DNA of 38,441 nucleotides from a bacterium UBA6115. Lineage in GTDB: Bacteria; Bacillota_A; Clostridia; Christensenellales; Aristaeellaceae. The DNA lies in NCBI GenBank assembly GCA_002428405.1, contig DIWD01000027.1:1-38441 (forward strand), written 5' to 3'. Below the pieces are notes generated by a model. That model did no database searches. It saw only the letters and a program-made list of their open reading frames with translations, and had not been told where the DNA came from. This document shows positions 16,315 to 25,064 of the stretch, piece after piece. Every line of letters starts with the position of its first letter. The stretch's first letter is position 1. A program made the position numbers and the translations under genes.

Positions 16315-17289
16315 ATGAAAAGACTGTTGGGACTCGTGCTTGCACTCATGCTGATCCTCTCCGGAACCGCCCTGGCCGCAGGCGGCAAACCCCTGGAAGG
16401 GAAGTTTGTCCCCGTGCTGCCCCTGGGCGTCGCCCATCAGTTCTGGCAGGCAGTCAAACTCGGCGCCGAAAAGGCAGCCGAGGAATACGGCGTGGAAATC
16501 GTCTTTGACGGCCCGGAATCAGAGACCATGGTGGACAAGCAGGTAGACATTCTGCGCGCCAACCTGTCCAAGGAGAACCTGGTCGCCGTCACCATGGCCG
16601 CCATTGACATTGAGTCTGTCCGCACCCTGCTGGAAGACGTCAAGGCCAGGGGCATCCCGGTCGTCGGATTTGACGCGGGCATCGGAGCGGTCGCGGACAT
16701 CAACTGCTCCACTTCCAACTACGCCGCGGGCGAACTGGCCGCGCAGAACGCCATCCGGCTGATGGGCACGGAAGGCAAGATCGCCGTTGTCGGCCACAGC
16801 CAGACCGTGGTTGACGCCGTCGCGCGCGTTCAGGGCTTTGTCGACTACATCAAGGCCAACTCCAACCTCCAGATCGTGGACACCCAGTACGGCGACGGCG
16901 ACCACCTGCGCTCCGCCGACATCGCCAAGTCCCTGCTGATCGCCAACCCTGACATCAACCTGATCTACGCCTCCAACGAAGGCGCCTGCGTGGGAGCCTA
17001 CAACGGCCTGCAGGAAATCGGGATGATCGGCAAAGTGCTTCTCATCGGCTTTGACTCCTCCGCCGCCCTGAAGGCCGGCGTGCGCGCGGGCGAAATTGCC
17101 GGGGCCATCACGCAGGACCCGGTCGGCATGGGCTACACCGCAGTTGCCACCGCCTGCAAACTCGCGCTGGGCGAAACGGTTGAAAGCGTTCCGGATGCAA
17201 ATGGCATTCCCTTCATTGACACCGGCTGCTACTGGTATGACGCGGGCAACATGGACGAGGCCCACATCGCGCCTCTGCTCTACGACTGA
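16315..17289 (+). CDS. Sugar-binding protein, RbsB type (system 1)
   Basis: A 324-residue binding protein of the type I (RbsB) fold. The signal peptide covers residues 1-21 (MKRLLGLVLALMLILSGTALAA) and has no lipobox cysteine. Mature landmarks are VLPLGVAHQFWQAVKLGAEK, LEDVKARGIPVVGFDAGIG, NYAAGELAAQNAIRL and NLIYASNEGACVGAYNGLQE, all typical of CUT2 receptors. A strong AAGGAGG precedes the ATG. It follows the permease in the standard ATPase-permease-receptor order. The ligand is expected to be a monosaccharide or small glycoside. Confidence 0.94.
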   Translation: MKRLLGLVLALMLILSGTALAAGGKPLEGKFVPVLPLGVAHQFWQAVKLGAEKAAEEYGVEIVFDGPESETMVDKQVDILRANLSKENLVAVTMAAIDIESVRTLLEDVKARGIPVVGFDAGIGAVADINCSTSNYAAGELAAQNAIRLMGTEGKIAVVGHSQTVVDAVARVQGFVDYIKANSNLQIVDTQYGDGDHLRSADIAKSLLIANPDINLIYASNEGACVGAYNGLQEIGMIGKVLLIGFDSSAALKAGVRAGEIAGAITQDPVGMGYTAVATACKLALGETVESVPDANGIPFIDTGCYWYDAGNMDEAHIAPLLYD

Positions 17290-17298
17290 GGAACCCCG

Positions 17299-17312
17299 GC
17301 GCGTTTTCGCGC
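17299..17312 (+). promoter_or_regulatory. Short hairpin after binding-protein gene 1
   Basis: GCGCG-TTTT-CGCGC forms a tight five-bp hairpin ten bases after the stop. No T-run follows. It may act as a 3' stabiliser of the receptor mRNA. Confidence 0.4.
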
Positions 17313-17356
17313 TGAAAGGTAGATTGGCAACCATAATTTGAAAGGAAGGAAACCCA

Positions 17357-18346
17357 ATGAAAAAACTATGCTCCATCCTCCTGGCCTCCATCATGCTCCT
17401 GTCCTTCACCATGGGCATCGCCGCCGCTGAAGAAACCAAGATCGGCGTAAGCATCATGGAACTGAGCGCCTACACCTGGTACCTGGGCGTCATTGACGGC
17501 GTCAACCAGTGGTCGGAGGAAAACCCCGAGGCAAACTTCGTGTTCCAGTTTGAGGACTCCCGCTCCGACGTATCCACCATGCTCAACAACGTGGACAACC
17601 TGCTCACCTGGGGCGCCAAAGGCATCATCCTCTTCCCCGCCGACGCCTCCTCTGCCATTCCGACCATGAAGCAGTACACCGGACAAGGCATTCCCTTTGT
17701 CATCGGCGACTACGCGCAGCAGCCCAACAGTGAGGAAGACATCGTCTGGAAGACCTTTGTCGGCCACAACATGAAGGCGCTGGGCATCAAGTCCGGCGAA
17801 GTCGCGGTGGAATACCTCAAGACCCTGGGCAAGGAAGACCCGGTGTGCCTGTTCATCACCCGCCCGACCTCCGGCCAGGTATCTGCTGACCGCTTCATCG
17901 GCTTCAGCGAAACCGTGCTGGCCGCCTTCCCCAAGGCTAAAATCATCGAAGAGGGCGACGTCGGCGCCGGCTCCCGCGACTCCTCCCAGAGCCTGATGGA
18001 AAACATCCTGCAGCGTGAAACGGTCATCGACGTCGTCAGCGGCCACAACGACGCGGAAGTCGTCGGCGCCTACAACGCGGCCGTCGCTGCCAACAGGACG
18101 GAAATCAAGTTCATCGGCATCGCCGGGGACAAGGACGTCCTGACCTACGTCACCGAACGCAACCCGATGTGGCTGGGCGAAGTCCTGCAGAACCCGGTGG
18201 ACCTGGGCTATCAGGCCACAAAAGCCATGTACGAGACCCTCGTGGAGGGCAAGGAACTCCCCCTGGTGTGGGACCTGCCGATGCCCGAAGCCATCACCCC
18301 CGCCAACGTGGCGGACTACGACTGGCAGACCTGGGGCTGGCTGTAA
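17357..18346 (+). CDS. Second sugar-binding protein, RbsB type
   Basis: A 329-residue type I binding protein only distantly similar to its neighbour. The signal peptide is residues 1-24 (MKKLCSILLASIMLLSFTMG, cleavage around IAAAEE); again no lipobox. Mature motifs include IGVSIMELSAYTWYLGVIDG, LLTWGAKGIILFPADASSAI, ITRPTSGQVSADRFIGF, VSGHNDAEVVGAYNA and AGDKDVLTYVTE. AAGGAAGG precedes the ATG. It has no permease beside it. The second ATPase and permease lie downstream of the hydrolase gene, so I infer that this is the receptor of system 2. A GC-rich stem-loop separates it from the hydrolase gene. Confidence 0.92.
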   Translation: MKKLCSILLASIMLLSFTMGIAAAEETKIGVSIMELSAYTWYLGVIDGVNQWSEENPEANFVFQFEDSRSDVSTMLNNVDNLLTWGAKGIILFPADASSAIPTMKQYTGQGIPFVIGDYAQQPNSEEDIVWKTFVGHNMKALGIKSGEVAVEYLKTLGKEDPVCLFITRPTSGQVSADRFIGFSETVLAAFPKAKIIEEGDVGAGSRDSSQSLMENILQRETVIDVVSGHNDAEVVGAYNAAVAANRTEIKFIGIAGDKDVLTYVTERNPMWLGEVLQNPVDLGYQATKAMYETLVEGKELPLVWDLPMPEAITPANVADYDWQTWGWL

Positions 18347-18385
18347 CCGACGGCTGAATACCTGACTGACCCCGTTTGACCCAAC

Positions 18386-18417
18386 CCCCGGGCGGAGGCA
18401 TCCGCCTCCGCCCGGGG
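18386..18417 (+). promoter_or_regulatory. Perfect 14-bp GC-rich stem-loop after binding-protein gene 2
   Basis: CCCCGGGCGGAGGC (18386-18399) pairs with GCCTCCGCCCGGGG (18404-18417) around a four-base loop. No T-run follows, and the next ribosome site begins ten bases later. It most likely limits read-through or protects the receptor message, so that receptor is made in excess over the enzymes downstream. Confidence 0.82.
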
Positions 18418-18439
18418 CAAACCATGAAGGGAGGCCGCT

Positions 18440-20527
18440 GTGATCAAGCTATTGCCGGAACCAAAGGAGCTTCTTGACGCGGGAGGCCGGACCGCGCCGT
18501 TTACCAGCCTCTGCCTGAAGGGCGCGGACACGGACCTTCTGGAAGTCGCCTCTCTGCGTTTCTGGAATTACAAGGACCTGCCGATTCGCCCGGAAAGCGG
18601 CGATGCCATGGGCGCGATGAAGGTGGAAATCCTCGCGTCGCTGTCTGATCCGCGCCATCAGGACAACCCCCTGTTCCTCTCCCAGGGATATCAGCTGGAT
18701 ATCCGGAAAGGCACCGCCACCCTGCGTTATGCCGCGCGGGCGGGCTTCGTCAACGGCCTGACCAGCCTCAAGCAGCTGCTTGAGGAAGGCACAGAAGGGT
18801 TCACCCTGCCCCTGTGCAGCATCACGGATTTCCCCTCCCTGCCGGTCCGTGCTGTGGCGCCGACCTTCTCCTGGTACGCAGGCTACGGGCGCATCGGCTT
18901 TGACATGCAGCTCTGGGGCCTAAAGGAGTGGGTCGAGTACCTCAACATCAGCCTGGACAATAAAATCAACCAGTTCAACATGGTGATGTACGGCTACTGG
19001 CCCTTTGAGTTTGACGAATATCCGGAGACAGTGTTCCGCGGCGTCCCGGTGGACGTCTGGAACGCCGAGAACCGCAGGTGGCTGACCACGCGTTTCAGCC
19101 ATCCCAACATCGAAAAACCGTTCCTGAGCGAGCTGATCCGTTTGGCGCACAAGCTTGAGTTCAGGATCTTCGCCTACGTGGGGCTCAACTCCTACAACGG
19201 CGCATACAGTATCAAGCATCCAGAGGCGCGGACCAAGCCGCCCGCGACCGGCGGATTCCTCAATGATTTTGATTCCCTGTGTCTGTCCCACCCGGGCAGC
19301 GCGGACTATATCCTGCGCTCTATGCGGCGCATCGCGGAGCTGGGTTTTGACGGTTTCACGCTGGAAGAAAGCGAGGAGGGTTTCTGGTACTGCGAGTGCG
19401 CCTTATGCCGCGAAAGGTGGCACAGGCAGGCGGCTTCCCCGGGCGAAGCCAAGCACAGCGCCAATATGTGGCTGCTGCGCGAGATCCACCGGACGGTGCG
19501 GGAGGTCAACCCGGACGCGGTCATCGGCATCCGCGCTTTCCGCCAGCCCCCGCTTCAAAAGGACCCGGCCTTCCTGAAAGAATGCCTGGCCTTGATGCCT
19601 GAGGACATCCGGCTGTTCTGGGCTCCGGGTCTCTATGTGCCGGAAGGCGAGTTTGACAAATGGTGCGAAGCCTTCGGGAAAGACCGCATCTGGGGGAGGG
19701 ACAGCGAGGCGAACTCCATCACCTCCACCATGGGCCGCCTCTACCGCACCTTCAAATCCAACATCATCCGCTATGAGGATGAGGCGAACGAGCAGGTCCT
19801 CGAAACGGACATCCGCCAGCATATCGGCAGCGTGAAGCGCGGGGTGCACGGCATCAACGGCTTCATGTTCGAGTGGTACGGCCTGTTCATGCACGAGTTC
19901 GCGCACGGGAATTACGGCTGGGGATCGCAGATGGACCCGGAGGCTTTTTATTCCTTGGCCTGCGAAGTGAACTTCGGCATCCTGGGCGAAAAGGTGCTGC
20001 GCGTCATCCGGAATATCCGCACCATCCACGAGAGCCAGATCCCCCTGTATACCACACCCTTCCCCTTCCAGAAAAACAGGATGACTCCCGCGGACATCCC
20101 CGCCGTCCTGGCGGCCAAAGCCGCCCAACCGGCTCTGCTGAAGGAGACTGAGGAGATCCGCGAAGCGCTGGGGGAGGATCCCAGGCTGTCGGTCTGGCTG
20201 CCCCATTTTGACAAGATCCACAACGCGCTCCGGCGCAACGCCGTCATCTATGACCTGGTATTGGCAGCGCTGAAATACGAGGAAGAGAGCGACTCCGCGA
20301 AAAAGGACGCGCTGCTTTCGGAGATCCTCAGGCTCAACGAACTGGACTTTGACATCGTCAAGGAATTGTTCTTTGACATCAACCCGGTATCGGAAACCGG
20401 CGTGAAAAGCTGTATGTACCCTTACCATGAGATGAAGCGGCTGATTCACAACATCCGGCATCCCGAAGCGCCGGATACGGGGATCATCTGCTCCGGCATA
20501 GAGGCCCTGGGCTGGCTGTGGCTGTGA
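18440..20527 (+). CDS. Glycoside hydrolase-like protein (GH20b-like N-domain plus TIM barrel)
   Basis: A 695-residue cytoplasmic protein (no signal peptide). Residues 1-125 resemble the small alpha/beta domain that precedes the barrel in GH20 and GH67 enzymes (SQGYQLDIRKGTATLRYAAR, GFVNGLTSLKQLL). It is followed by DFPSLPVRAVAPTF and a TIM barrel. The likely active-site strand reads GFDGFTLEESEEGFWYCECA (303-321), with an acidic cluster at 309-313 and three cysteines C318, C320 and C323. The classical GH20 Asp-Glu pair is not seen. The GTG start at 18440 has GGGAGG five bases upstream. Lying between two sugar importers, it probably cleaves an imported oligosaccharide or glycoside. The family and linkage are unassigned; GH163/DUF4838-like relatives are possible. 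Confidence 0.75.
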   Translation: MIKLLPEPKELLDAGGRTAPFTSLCLKGADTDLLEVASLRFWNYKDLPIRPESGDAMGAMKVEILASLSDPRHQDNPLFLSQGYQLDIRKGTATLRYAARAGFVNGLTSLKQLLEEGTEGFTLPLCSITDFPSLPVRAVAPTFSWYAGYGRIGFDMQLWGLKEWVEYLNISLDNKINQFNMVMYGYWPFEFDEYPETVFRGVPVDVWNAENRRWLTTRFSHPNIEKPFLSELIRLAHKLEFRIFAYVGLNSYNGAYSIKHPEARTKPPATGGFLNDFDSLCLSHPGSADYILRSMRRIAELGFDGFTLEESEEGFWYCECALCRERWHRQAASPGEAKHSANMWLLREIHRTVREVNPDAVIGIRAFRQPPLQKDPAFLKECLALMPEDIRLFWAPGLYVPEGEFDKWCEAFGKDRIWGRDSEANSITSTMGRLYRTFKSNIIRYEDEANEQVLETDIRQHIGSVKRGVHGINGFMFEWYGLFMHEFAHGNYGWGSQMDPEAFYSLACEVNFGILGEKVLRVIRNIRTIHESQIPLYTTPFPFQKNRMTPADIPAVLAAKAAQPALLKETEEIREALGEDPRLSVWLPHFDKIHNALRRNAVIYDLVLAALKYEEESDSAKKDALLSEILRLNELDFDIVKELFFDINPVSETGVKSCMYPYHEMKRLIHNIRHPEAPDTGIICSGIEALGWLWL

Positions 20528-20599
20528 TGCCAGGAAGTAAATTGACGCAATGATGCGAAGAGTATGTGTACCAACCGGCACTGAAAGGAGCTGAGCGCT

Positions 20600-22147
20600 A
20601 TCACAACAACGATTCAAACGGTCCGGCCGGAAGCGGCCGACCCGGGCGCGCCGCTGATTGAGGTCAGGAACTGCACCATGGAGTTCCCGGGCGTCAAAGC
20701 CCTCGACAATGTTTCCTTCATCCTCCTGCCGGGCGAATGCCACGGGCTGGTGGGCGAAAACGGCGCGGGCAAATCCACCCTGTCCAAGTGTATCATCGGC
20801 GAAAACCGCATGACGCACGGGGAATTGTATATTTCCGGAGAAAAAATCAGGATCGCCTCCTACTCTGTACGCGAATCGCAGGACCGGAAAATCGCCGCGG
20901 TCCATCAGGAATTCCAGCTGATGAAGGACATGAACGGGGTGGAGAACATCTTCTGCGGGCACTATGAAACCATGGCTGGCGTAGTCAAGTGGAAGGAACT
21001 GGCCCGGCGCGCCGGGGAGCTGATGGAGTTCCTGCAGTGCGACATCAACCTCTCTCTGCCCGTAAAGCGGCTCAGGACAGCCGAACAGCAGATCATCCAA
21101 CTGGCCAAGGCCCTGCTCAACGAGCCGAAGGTGCTGATCCTGGACGAGCTGACCGCCGTGCTGCAGGAAAAGGACATCCAGAACATCTTCCGCATCATCG
21201 GCATCCTCAAGCGCAAAGGCATCGGCATCATCTACATTTCCCACCGCCTCAATGAAATTTTCCAGTGCTGTGACAGCTATACCGTGCTGTGCGACGGGCG
21301 GCATGTGGGTTCCGGCATGGTGGAGGACATCAACAAGGCCCAGCTGATCCAGATGATCATCGGCCGGGAACTGACCGCAACCTATCCCCCGGTCAACCAG
21401 GCCCTGGGCGACACTCTGCTGGAAGTCAAAAACCTGACCGCGCCCAAGGCGTTCAGCGACATCAGCCTCAGTGTCCGGGAGGGTGAGGTGGTCGGGATCG
21501 CCGGGCTTCTGGGCGCAGGCAAAACCGAGCTGCTGCACGCGCTGTACGGCCACCATAAGATCTCTTCCGGCCAGATCCTCATCAGGGGAAAAGAGGTTCA
21601 TATCCATAACCCGAAGCGGGCCATCCGCTACGGCATGGGGCTGGTGCCGGACGAGCGGCGCTCACTGGGGCTCAACATGTCCTTTGACATCAAGGACAAC
21701 ACCACACTCCCCAGCATGTCCAGGTTCAAACGCTGGCTGCTGTTCCAGGACCATCCCGCGGCATCCAGGGCAGCCTACAAGATCAACGAGAAGCTCAGCC
21801 TGAAGTACCATTCCCTGTGGCAGAACGTAAAGAAGCTGTCAGGAGGCAACCAGCAGAAGATCGTCATCGCGAAATGGATGCTGTACAACTGCGACATCTT
21901 CCTCCTGGACGAGCCGACACGCGGCATCGACATCGGCGCCAAGCACGAAATCTACAACCTGATCCAGGAACTGGCCCGCGCCGGCAAAGCCGTCATCCTC
22001 GTATCCCCTGAGATGGAGGAGCTCATCGGGCTTTGCAATAAAATCTACATCATGTTTGAAGGCCGTTTGATGGATAAGGTCGAAGGCGAACGGAAAACAC
22101 AGGAAACGATCATACACAGTCTGTTGGGGGTAAACAAAGATGAGTGA
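20600..22147 (+). CDS. Sugar ABC importer ATPase, RbsA type (system 2), non-standard start
   Basis: A double ATPase of about 515 residues. Half 1: Walker [11 protein letters not shown]-loop VHQEFQL, signature [15 protein letters not shown] and Walker [11 protein letters not shown] (DELT instead of the usual DEPT). Half 2: [36 protein letters not shown]. The first strand of the fold ([20 protein letters not shown]) begins upstream of the first ATG (20678). Between an in-frame TGA at 20582 and that ATG there is no ATG, GTG or TTG. A ribosome site AAAGGAG (20584-20590) is followed nine bases later by ATC at 20600, where an ATG would be expected. Start is therefore ATC 20600, a mutated start, or a truncated form from 20678. 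It overlaps the permease gene by eight bases. Confidence 0.9.
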   Translation: MTTTIQTVRPEAADPGAPLIEVRNCTMEFPGVKALDNVSFILLPGECHGLVGENGAGKSTLSKCIIGENRMTHGELYISGEKIRIASYSVRESQDRKIAAVHQEFQLMKDMNGVENIFCGHYETMAGVVKWKELARRAGELMEFLQCDINLSLPVKRLRTAEQQIIQLAKALLNEPKVLILDELTAVLQEKDIQNIFRIIGILKRKGIGIIYISHRLNEIFQCCDSYTVLCDGRHVGSGMVEDINKAQLIQMIIGRELTATYPPVNQALGDTLLEVKNLTAPKAFSDISLSVREGEVVGIAGLLGAGKTELLHALYGHHKISSGQILIRGKEVHIHNPKRAIRYGMGLVPDERRSLGLNMSFDIKDNTTLPSMSRFKRWLLFQDHPAASRAAYKINEKLSLKYHSLWQNVKKLSGGNQQKIVIAKWMLYNCDIFLLDEPTRGIDIGAKHEIYNLIQELARAGKAVILVSPEMEELIGLCNKIYIMFEGRLMDKVEGERKTQETIIHSLLGVNKDE

Positions 22148-23111
22148 CTACAGCGTCAAAAGCAAGCGCTACCGCGCGGGATTCAAGTCCTTTTTCCTGG
22201 AATGGATGATTCTGTTCCTGTTTGTGGCGCTGGTGAGCATCAGCTTCCTCCTCAACGAGCAGTTCAGGACGACCGCCAACATCATGAACATCCTGCGGCA
22301 GGCCGCCTTCCTGTCCATCATCGCGATGGGCGAGTTTTTCGTCATCCTGGTGGGCAACATGGACATGTCCATCACCTCCACCATTGGCATGACGTCCATT
22401 TTTCTGGCTGGTTTTGTCGTCAACGACGGGATGTCGCTGGGTCTGGCGATCCCCCTGGTGCTTCTGATGGCGGCCGTCATCGGCCTGGTCAACGGATCCC
22501 TGGTGGTATACGGCAAAATGCCCTCCTTTATCGCGACCCTGGTCGTGATGAACATCCTAAAAGGCCTGTACTATATCTACTCAAAGGGGCTGCCCATCTC
22601 CGGCCTCCCGCAGAGTTTCAACTACCTGGGCGCGGGCTATGTCGGCATCATCCCCTTCCCTGTCATCCTGATGCTGGTGGTGGCCCTGCTGCTGTATTTC
22701 CTGTCCATGCACACCTCCATCGGCCGCAGCTTCTACGCCGTGGGCGGCAACCCGGAGGCCAGCAAACTGTCGGGCATCAATACCAAATTTGTCATTATTT
22801 TCGCCTTTGTGCTCTGTGCCGTCCTGTCCAGCCTTGGCGCCCTGGGGATGACAGCCAAGACGCTCAGCGGCAACGTGTCCATCGGCGAGTTTCTTCTGTT
22901 TGACGTGATGACCATCTGCGTGCTGGGCGGCACCTCGCTCTCAGGCGGCAGGGGAAAGGTGTTCGGCATCATCATCGGCGCGCTGTTCCTGCAGGTCATC
23001 AGCAATATCATGGTCCTGATGAGCATCAATACCTACTGGCAGTGGGTCGTGAAGGGCCTCATTCTGGTCATCGTGGTGCTGATCGATTCCAACACCAGGG
23101 AACGCAGATAA
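22140..23111 (+). CDS. Sugar ABC importer permease, RbsC type (system 2)
   Basis: A 323-residue permease with about nine helices. Conserved pieces are [55 protein letters not shown] and [18 protein letters not shown]. Note GNMDMS where most relatives have GGIDLS, a change in the substrate-path segment relative to system 1. Its start lies inside the ATPase gene. The partner receptor is inferred to be the protein at 17357-18346. Confidence 0.94.
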   Translation: MSDYSVKSKRYRAGFKSFFLEWMILFLFVALVSISFLLNEQFRTTANIMNILRQAAFLSIIAMGEFFVILVGNMDMSITSTIGMTSIFLAGFVVNDGMSLGLAIPLVLLMAAVIGLVNGSLVVYGKMPSFIATLVVMNILKGLYYIYSKGLPISGLPQSFNYLGAGYVGIIPFPVILMLVVALLLYFLSMHTSIGRSFYAVGGNPEASKLSGINTKFVIIFAFVLCAVLSSLGALGMTAKTLSGNVSIGEFLLFDVMTICVLGGTSLSGGRGKVFGIIIGALFLQVISNIMVLMSINTYWQWVVKGLILVIVVLIDSNTRERR

Positions 23112-23124
23112 AGAGGAGCGCTGT

Positions 23125-23490
23125 ATGTACGGAAGCAGAACCTGGTTTTTCCCGGACGGCGACAGGCCTCCGCCTGGCGAAAGCCTGATGAAGGGGCATG
23201 AATCCTATGTGCTGCTCAACCCCAACGAGCAGGACGCGCACGTCATATTTACGCTCTACTTTGAGGATGAGGAACCCGTGAGGGAGATCCCCTTCACCGT
23301 TCCGGCCGAGCGTGTACGCTGTTTCCAGACGCACAATCCCGAGCATTTCGGTCGGCATACCCTGCCGGTTGCCAGGCAGTACGCGGTCAAAATCCGCAGC
23401 GACGTGCCCATCATCGCCCAGTATGGACGGCTGGACGCCCGGCAGGAAAACCTCGCATACTACACGACCATGGGCTTCAGGGGAGACTGA
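23125..23490 (+). CDS. Sensory rhodopsin transducer (ASRT) family protein
   Basis: A 121-residue soluble beta-rich protein matching the family of the Anabaena sensory rhodopsin transducer (PF07100): GHESYVLLNPNEQDAHVIFT, LYFEDEEPVREIPFTVPAER, and SDVPIIAQYGRLDARQ near the end. The cyanobacterial protein couples to a rhodopsin; most bacterial relatives, like this one, have no rhodopsin nearby. No rhodopsin gene is visible here. Its place between a sugar permease and rhamnose mutarotase suggests a carbohydrate-related role, perhaps sugar binding or epimer conversion, which is inference. The start has AAAGAGGAGCGCT before ATG. Confidence 0.82.
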   Translation: MYGSRTWFFPDGDRPPPGESLMKGHESYVLLNPNEQDAHVIFTLYFEDEEPVREIPFTVPAERVRCFQTHNPEHFGRHTLPVARQYAVKIRSDVPIIAQYGRLDARQENLAYYTTMGFRGD

Positions 23491-23491
23491 A

Positions 23492-23806
23492 ATGAGAAGG
23501 TATGGGCAGGTAGCCCGGCTCAAGCCCGAAAAGATCGCGGAATACGATGCCCTGCACGCGGCGGTGTGGCCGGAGGTGCTGGATACCATCACCGCCTGCA
23601 ACATAAGAAATTACTCCATCTTCCGCCAGGGGGACCTCCTGTTCGCGTATTTTGAGTATACCGGCCCGGATTATGAGGAGGATATGCGCAGGATGGCGGA
23701 TGACCCGGTCACCCGGGAATGGTGGAAGCGCACCAAGCCCTGCTTCCAGGGGCATGCCATCGGGGAATACTACAGCGACATGCAGGAAATATTTCACCAC
23801 GAATAG
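23492..23806 (+). CDS. rhaM: L-rhamnose mutarotase family protein
   Basis: A 104-residue dimeric ferredoxin-like fold enzyme that interconverts alpha and beta anomers of L-rhamnose in the cytoplasm. Family residues are visible: the His in YDALHAAVWPEVLD (general acid position), IRNYSIFRQGDLLFAYFEY, the WW pair in TREWWKRTKP and the C-terminal DMQEIFHH (LQEVF in E. coli RhaM). ATG lies one base after the previous stop, with GGGGAG upstream. It is the clearest hint that the locus handles a 6-deoxyhexose such as rhamnose, though no isomerase, kinase or aldolase for rhamnose is present in this window. Confidence 0.9.
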   Translation: MRRYGQVARLKPEKIAEYDALHAAVWPEVLDTITACNIRNYSIFRQGDLLFAYFEYTGPDYEEDMRRMADDPVTREWWKRTKPCFQGHAIGEYYSDMQEIFHHE

Positions 23807-23826
23807 AGTTGAGGAGGAACCGCACC

Positions 23827-25005
23827 ATGTCTAACCACGGAAACATCCACATCCCTCGTCAGGAATACCATGACCGCGTGAAAAGGGCCGCGGCCCTGCT
23901 TAAGCAGGAAGGCCTGGACGTCCTGATTGTCAATTCCAACGAGGCGGACTTTGCCAACGCGCGCTATTTCTCCGGATTCTGGCCTCTGTTTGAGCGGGCG
24001 GGCGTCGCGATTTCGGCGGCAGGGGACGCCGCGCTGATGTGCGGGCCGGAGAGCCGCCACTTCGCCGGGGACAGGAGCAGGCTGGACAAGCTGTTTATCC
24101 TGATGGAGTACCGCGAGAGCGCGGACCCCGCTTACCCGCAGCTGGTGCCGGACACCTACGGCGACGTGTTCAAGGCGATCGGCGTAAGCGGCAAAAAACT
24201 GCGCATCGGCGTCGCTTCCTACCTGGATACCTCCGTGGTGATCATGGAGGGAATTAAAAAAGCCTTTCCGGAAGCGGAAATCGTGCGCGCGGACCACATC
24301 ATGGTCGCCCTGCGCTCCATCAAGTCGGTTTCGGAGATCGCCTGCCTGATGGAAGGCTACCGCATCGCGGAAATCGCGACTCAGCAGGTCATCCAGGAAA
24401 TAAGGCCCGGGATGACCGAGCTGCAGGCGGTCGGAATCGCCCAGCGGGTGATTTATGAGAACGGCGCTGAATACGAAGGCCTGCCAATGTACGTGTTCTC
24501 CGAAGCGTCCACCCGGCACGCGATTTCCCGCTCCTCCTACCGCAGGTTTGAGAAGGGCGACATCGTGCAGCTGAACCTCTCGGCCCGGATCGACGGCTAT
24601 TCTTCCTCCATCGGCTACCCCATCGTGCTGGGCAAGCTGACCGGCAAGCGGAGGGACGTGGTGCTCTTCGGGTTGGAGGCGCATAACTGGACGGAGAAAC
24701 AGATCAGGGCGGGCGTCAAAGCAAGTGACGTCGCCAAGGGCTTCTATCAGTTCTACGCGGAGAACGGCTACAGGGACAATTTCGTTTACGGCCCCATGCA
24801 CGGGACCGGCATGTGCGAGGTGGAAGCGCCATGGGTCGAGACTTCTTCGGACTACCTTTTCAAGCCCAACATGACCTTCCAGATCGACACCTTCATTTCG
24901 ACTGATACCTTCGGCGTCCGCTGGGAAAAGGGCATCGCGGTCACAAAAGACGGCGTGAAGATCACCAGCCAGCCGATCGGCAAACTCTACGAACTCGAAT
25001 TCTGA
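23827..25005 (+). CDS. M24 family (creatinase/aminopeptidase P-like) protein lacking canonical metal ligands
   Basis: A 392-residue pita-bread fold protein: N-terminal creatinase-like domain (residues 10-165, HIPRQEYHDRVKRAAALLKQ) and a C-terminal M24 domain. Metallopeptidases of this fold use two Asp, one His and two Glu. Here the Asp positions read QLNLSARIDGYSSSIG (Asp to Asn, Asp to Ser). The His is kept in MHGTGM, the first Glu is Asp (FQIDTF), and the last Glu is kept (RWEKG). This resembles the metal-independent creatinase branch that hydrolyses a C-N bond. GAGGAGG precedes ATG 23827; an earlier frame opening at 23719 overlaps rhaM and is rejected. Substrate unknown, possibly an amide or guanidino-type group from the imported compound. 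Confidence 0.85.
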   Translation: MSNHGNIHIPRQEYHDRVKRAAALLKQEGLDVLIVNSNEADFANARYFSGFWPLFERAGVAISAAGDAALMCGPESRHFAGDRSRLDKLFILMEYRESADPAYPQLVPDTYGDVFKAIGVSGKKLRIGVASYLDTSVVIMEGIKKAFPEAEIVRADHIMVALRSIKSVSEIACLMEGYRIAEIATQQVIQEIRPGMTELQAVGIAQRVIYENGAEYEGLPMYVFSEASTRHAISRSSYRRFEKGDIVQLNLSARIDGYSSSIGYPIVLGKLTGKRRDVVLFGLEAHNWTEKQIRAGVKASDVAKGFYQFYAENGYRDNFVYGPMHGTGMCEVEAPWVETSSDYLFKPNMTFQIDTFISTDTFGVRWEKGIAVTKDGVKITSQPIGKLYELEF

Positions 25006-25064
25006 TGGCTTCAGGGGCCCGGATGATGTCCGGCCCCTTCCCCGAACAAGAAGGAAGATGTGAG

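Noticed and set aside
19403..21607. A 734-codon open frame on the minus strand
   Set aside because: It lies antisense to the glycoside hydrolase and ABC ATPase 2 genes, spans their junction, and its translation is low-complexity H/D/Q/V-rich sequence with no family motif. It is a GC-rich shadow frame.
23794..24801. A 335-codon minus-strand frame opposite the M24 gene
   Set aside because: Shadow frame rich in H, R, D and V with no motif; the sense strand is clearly coding.
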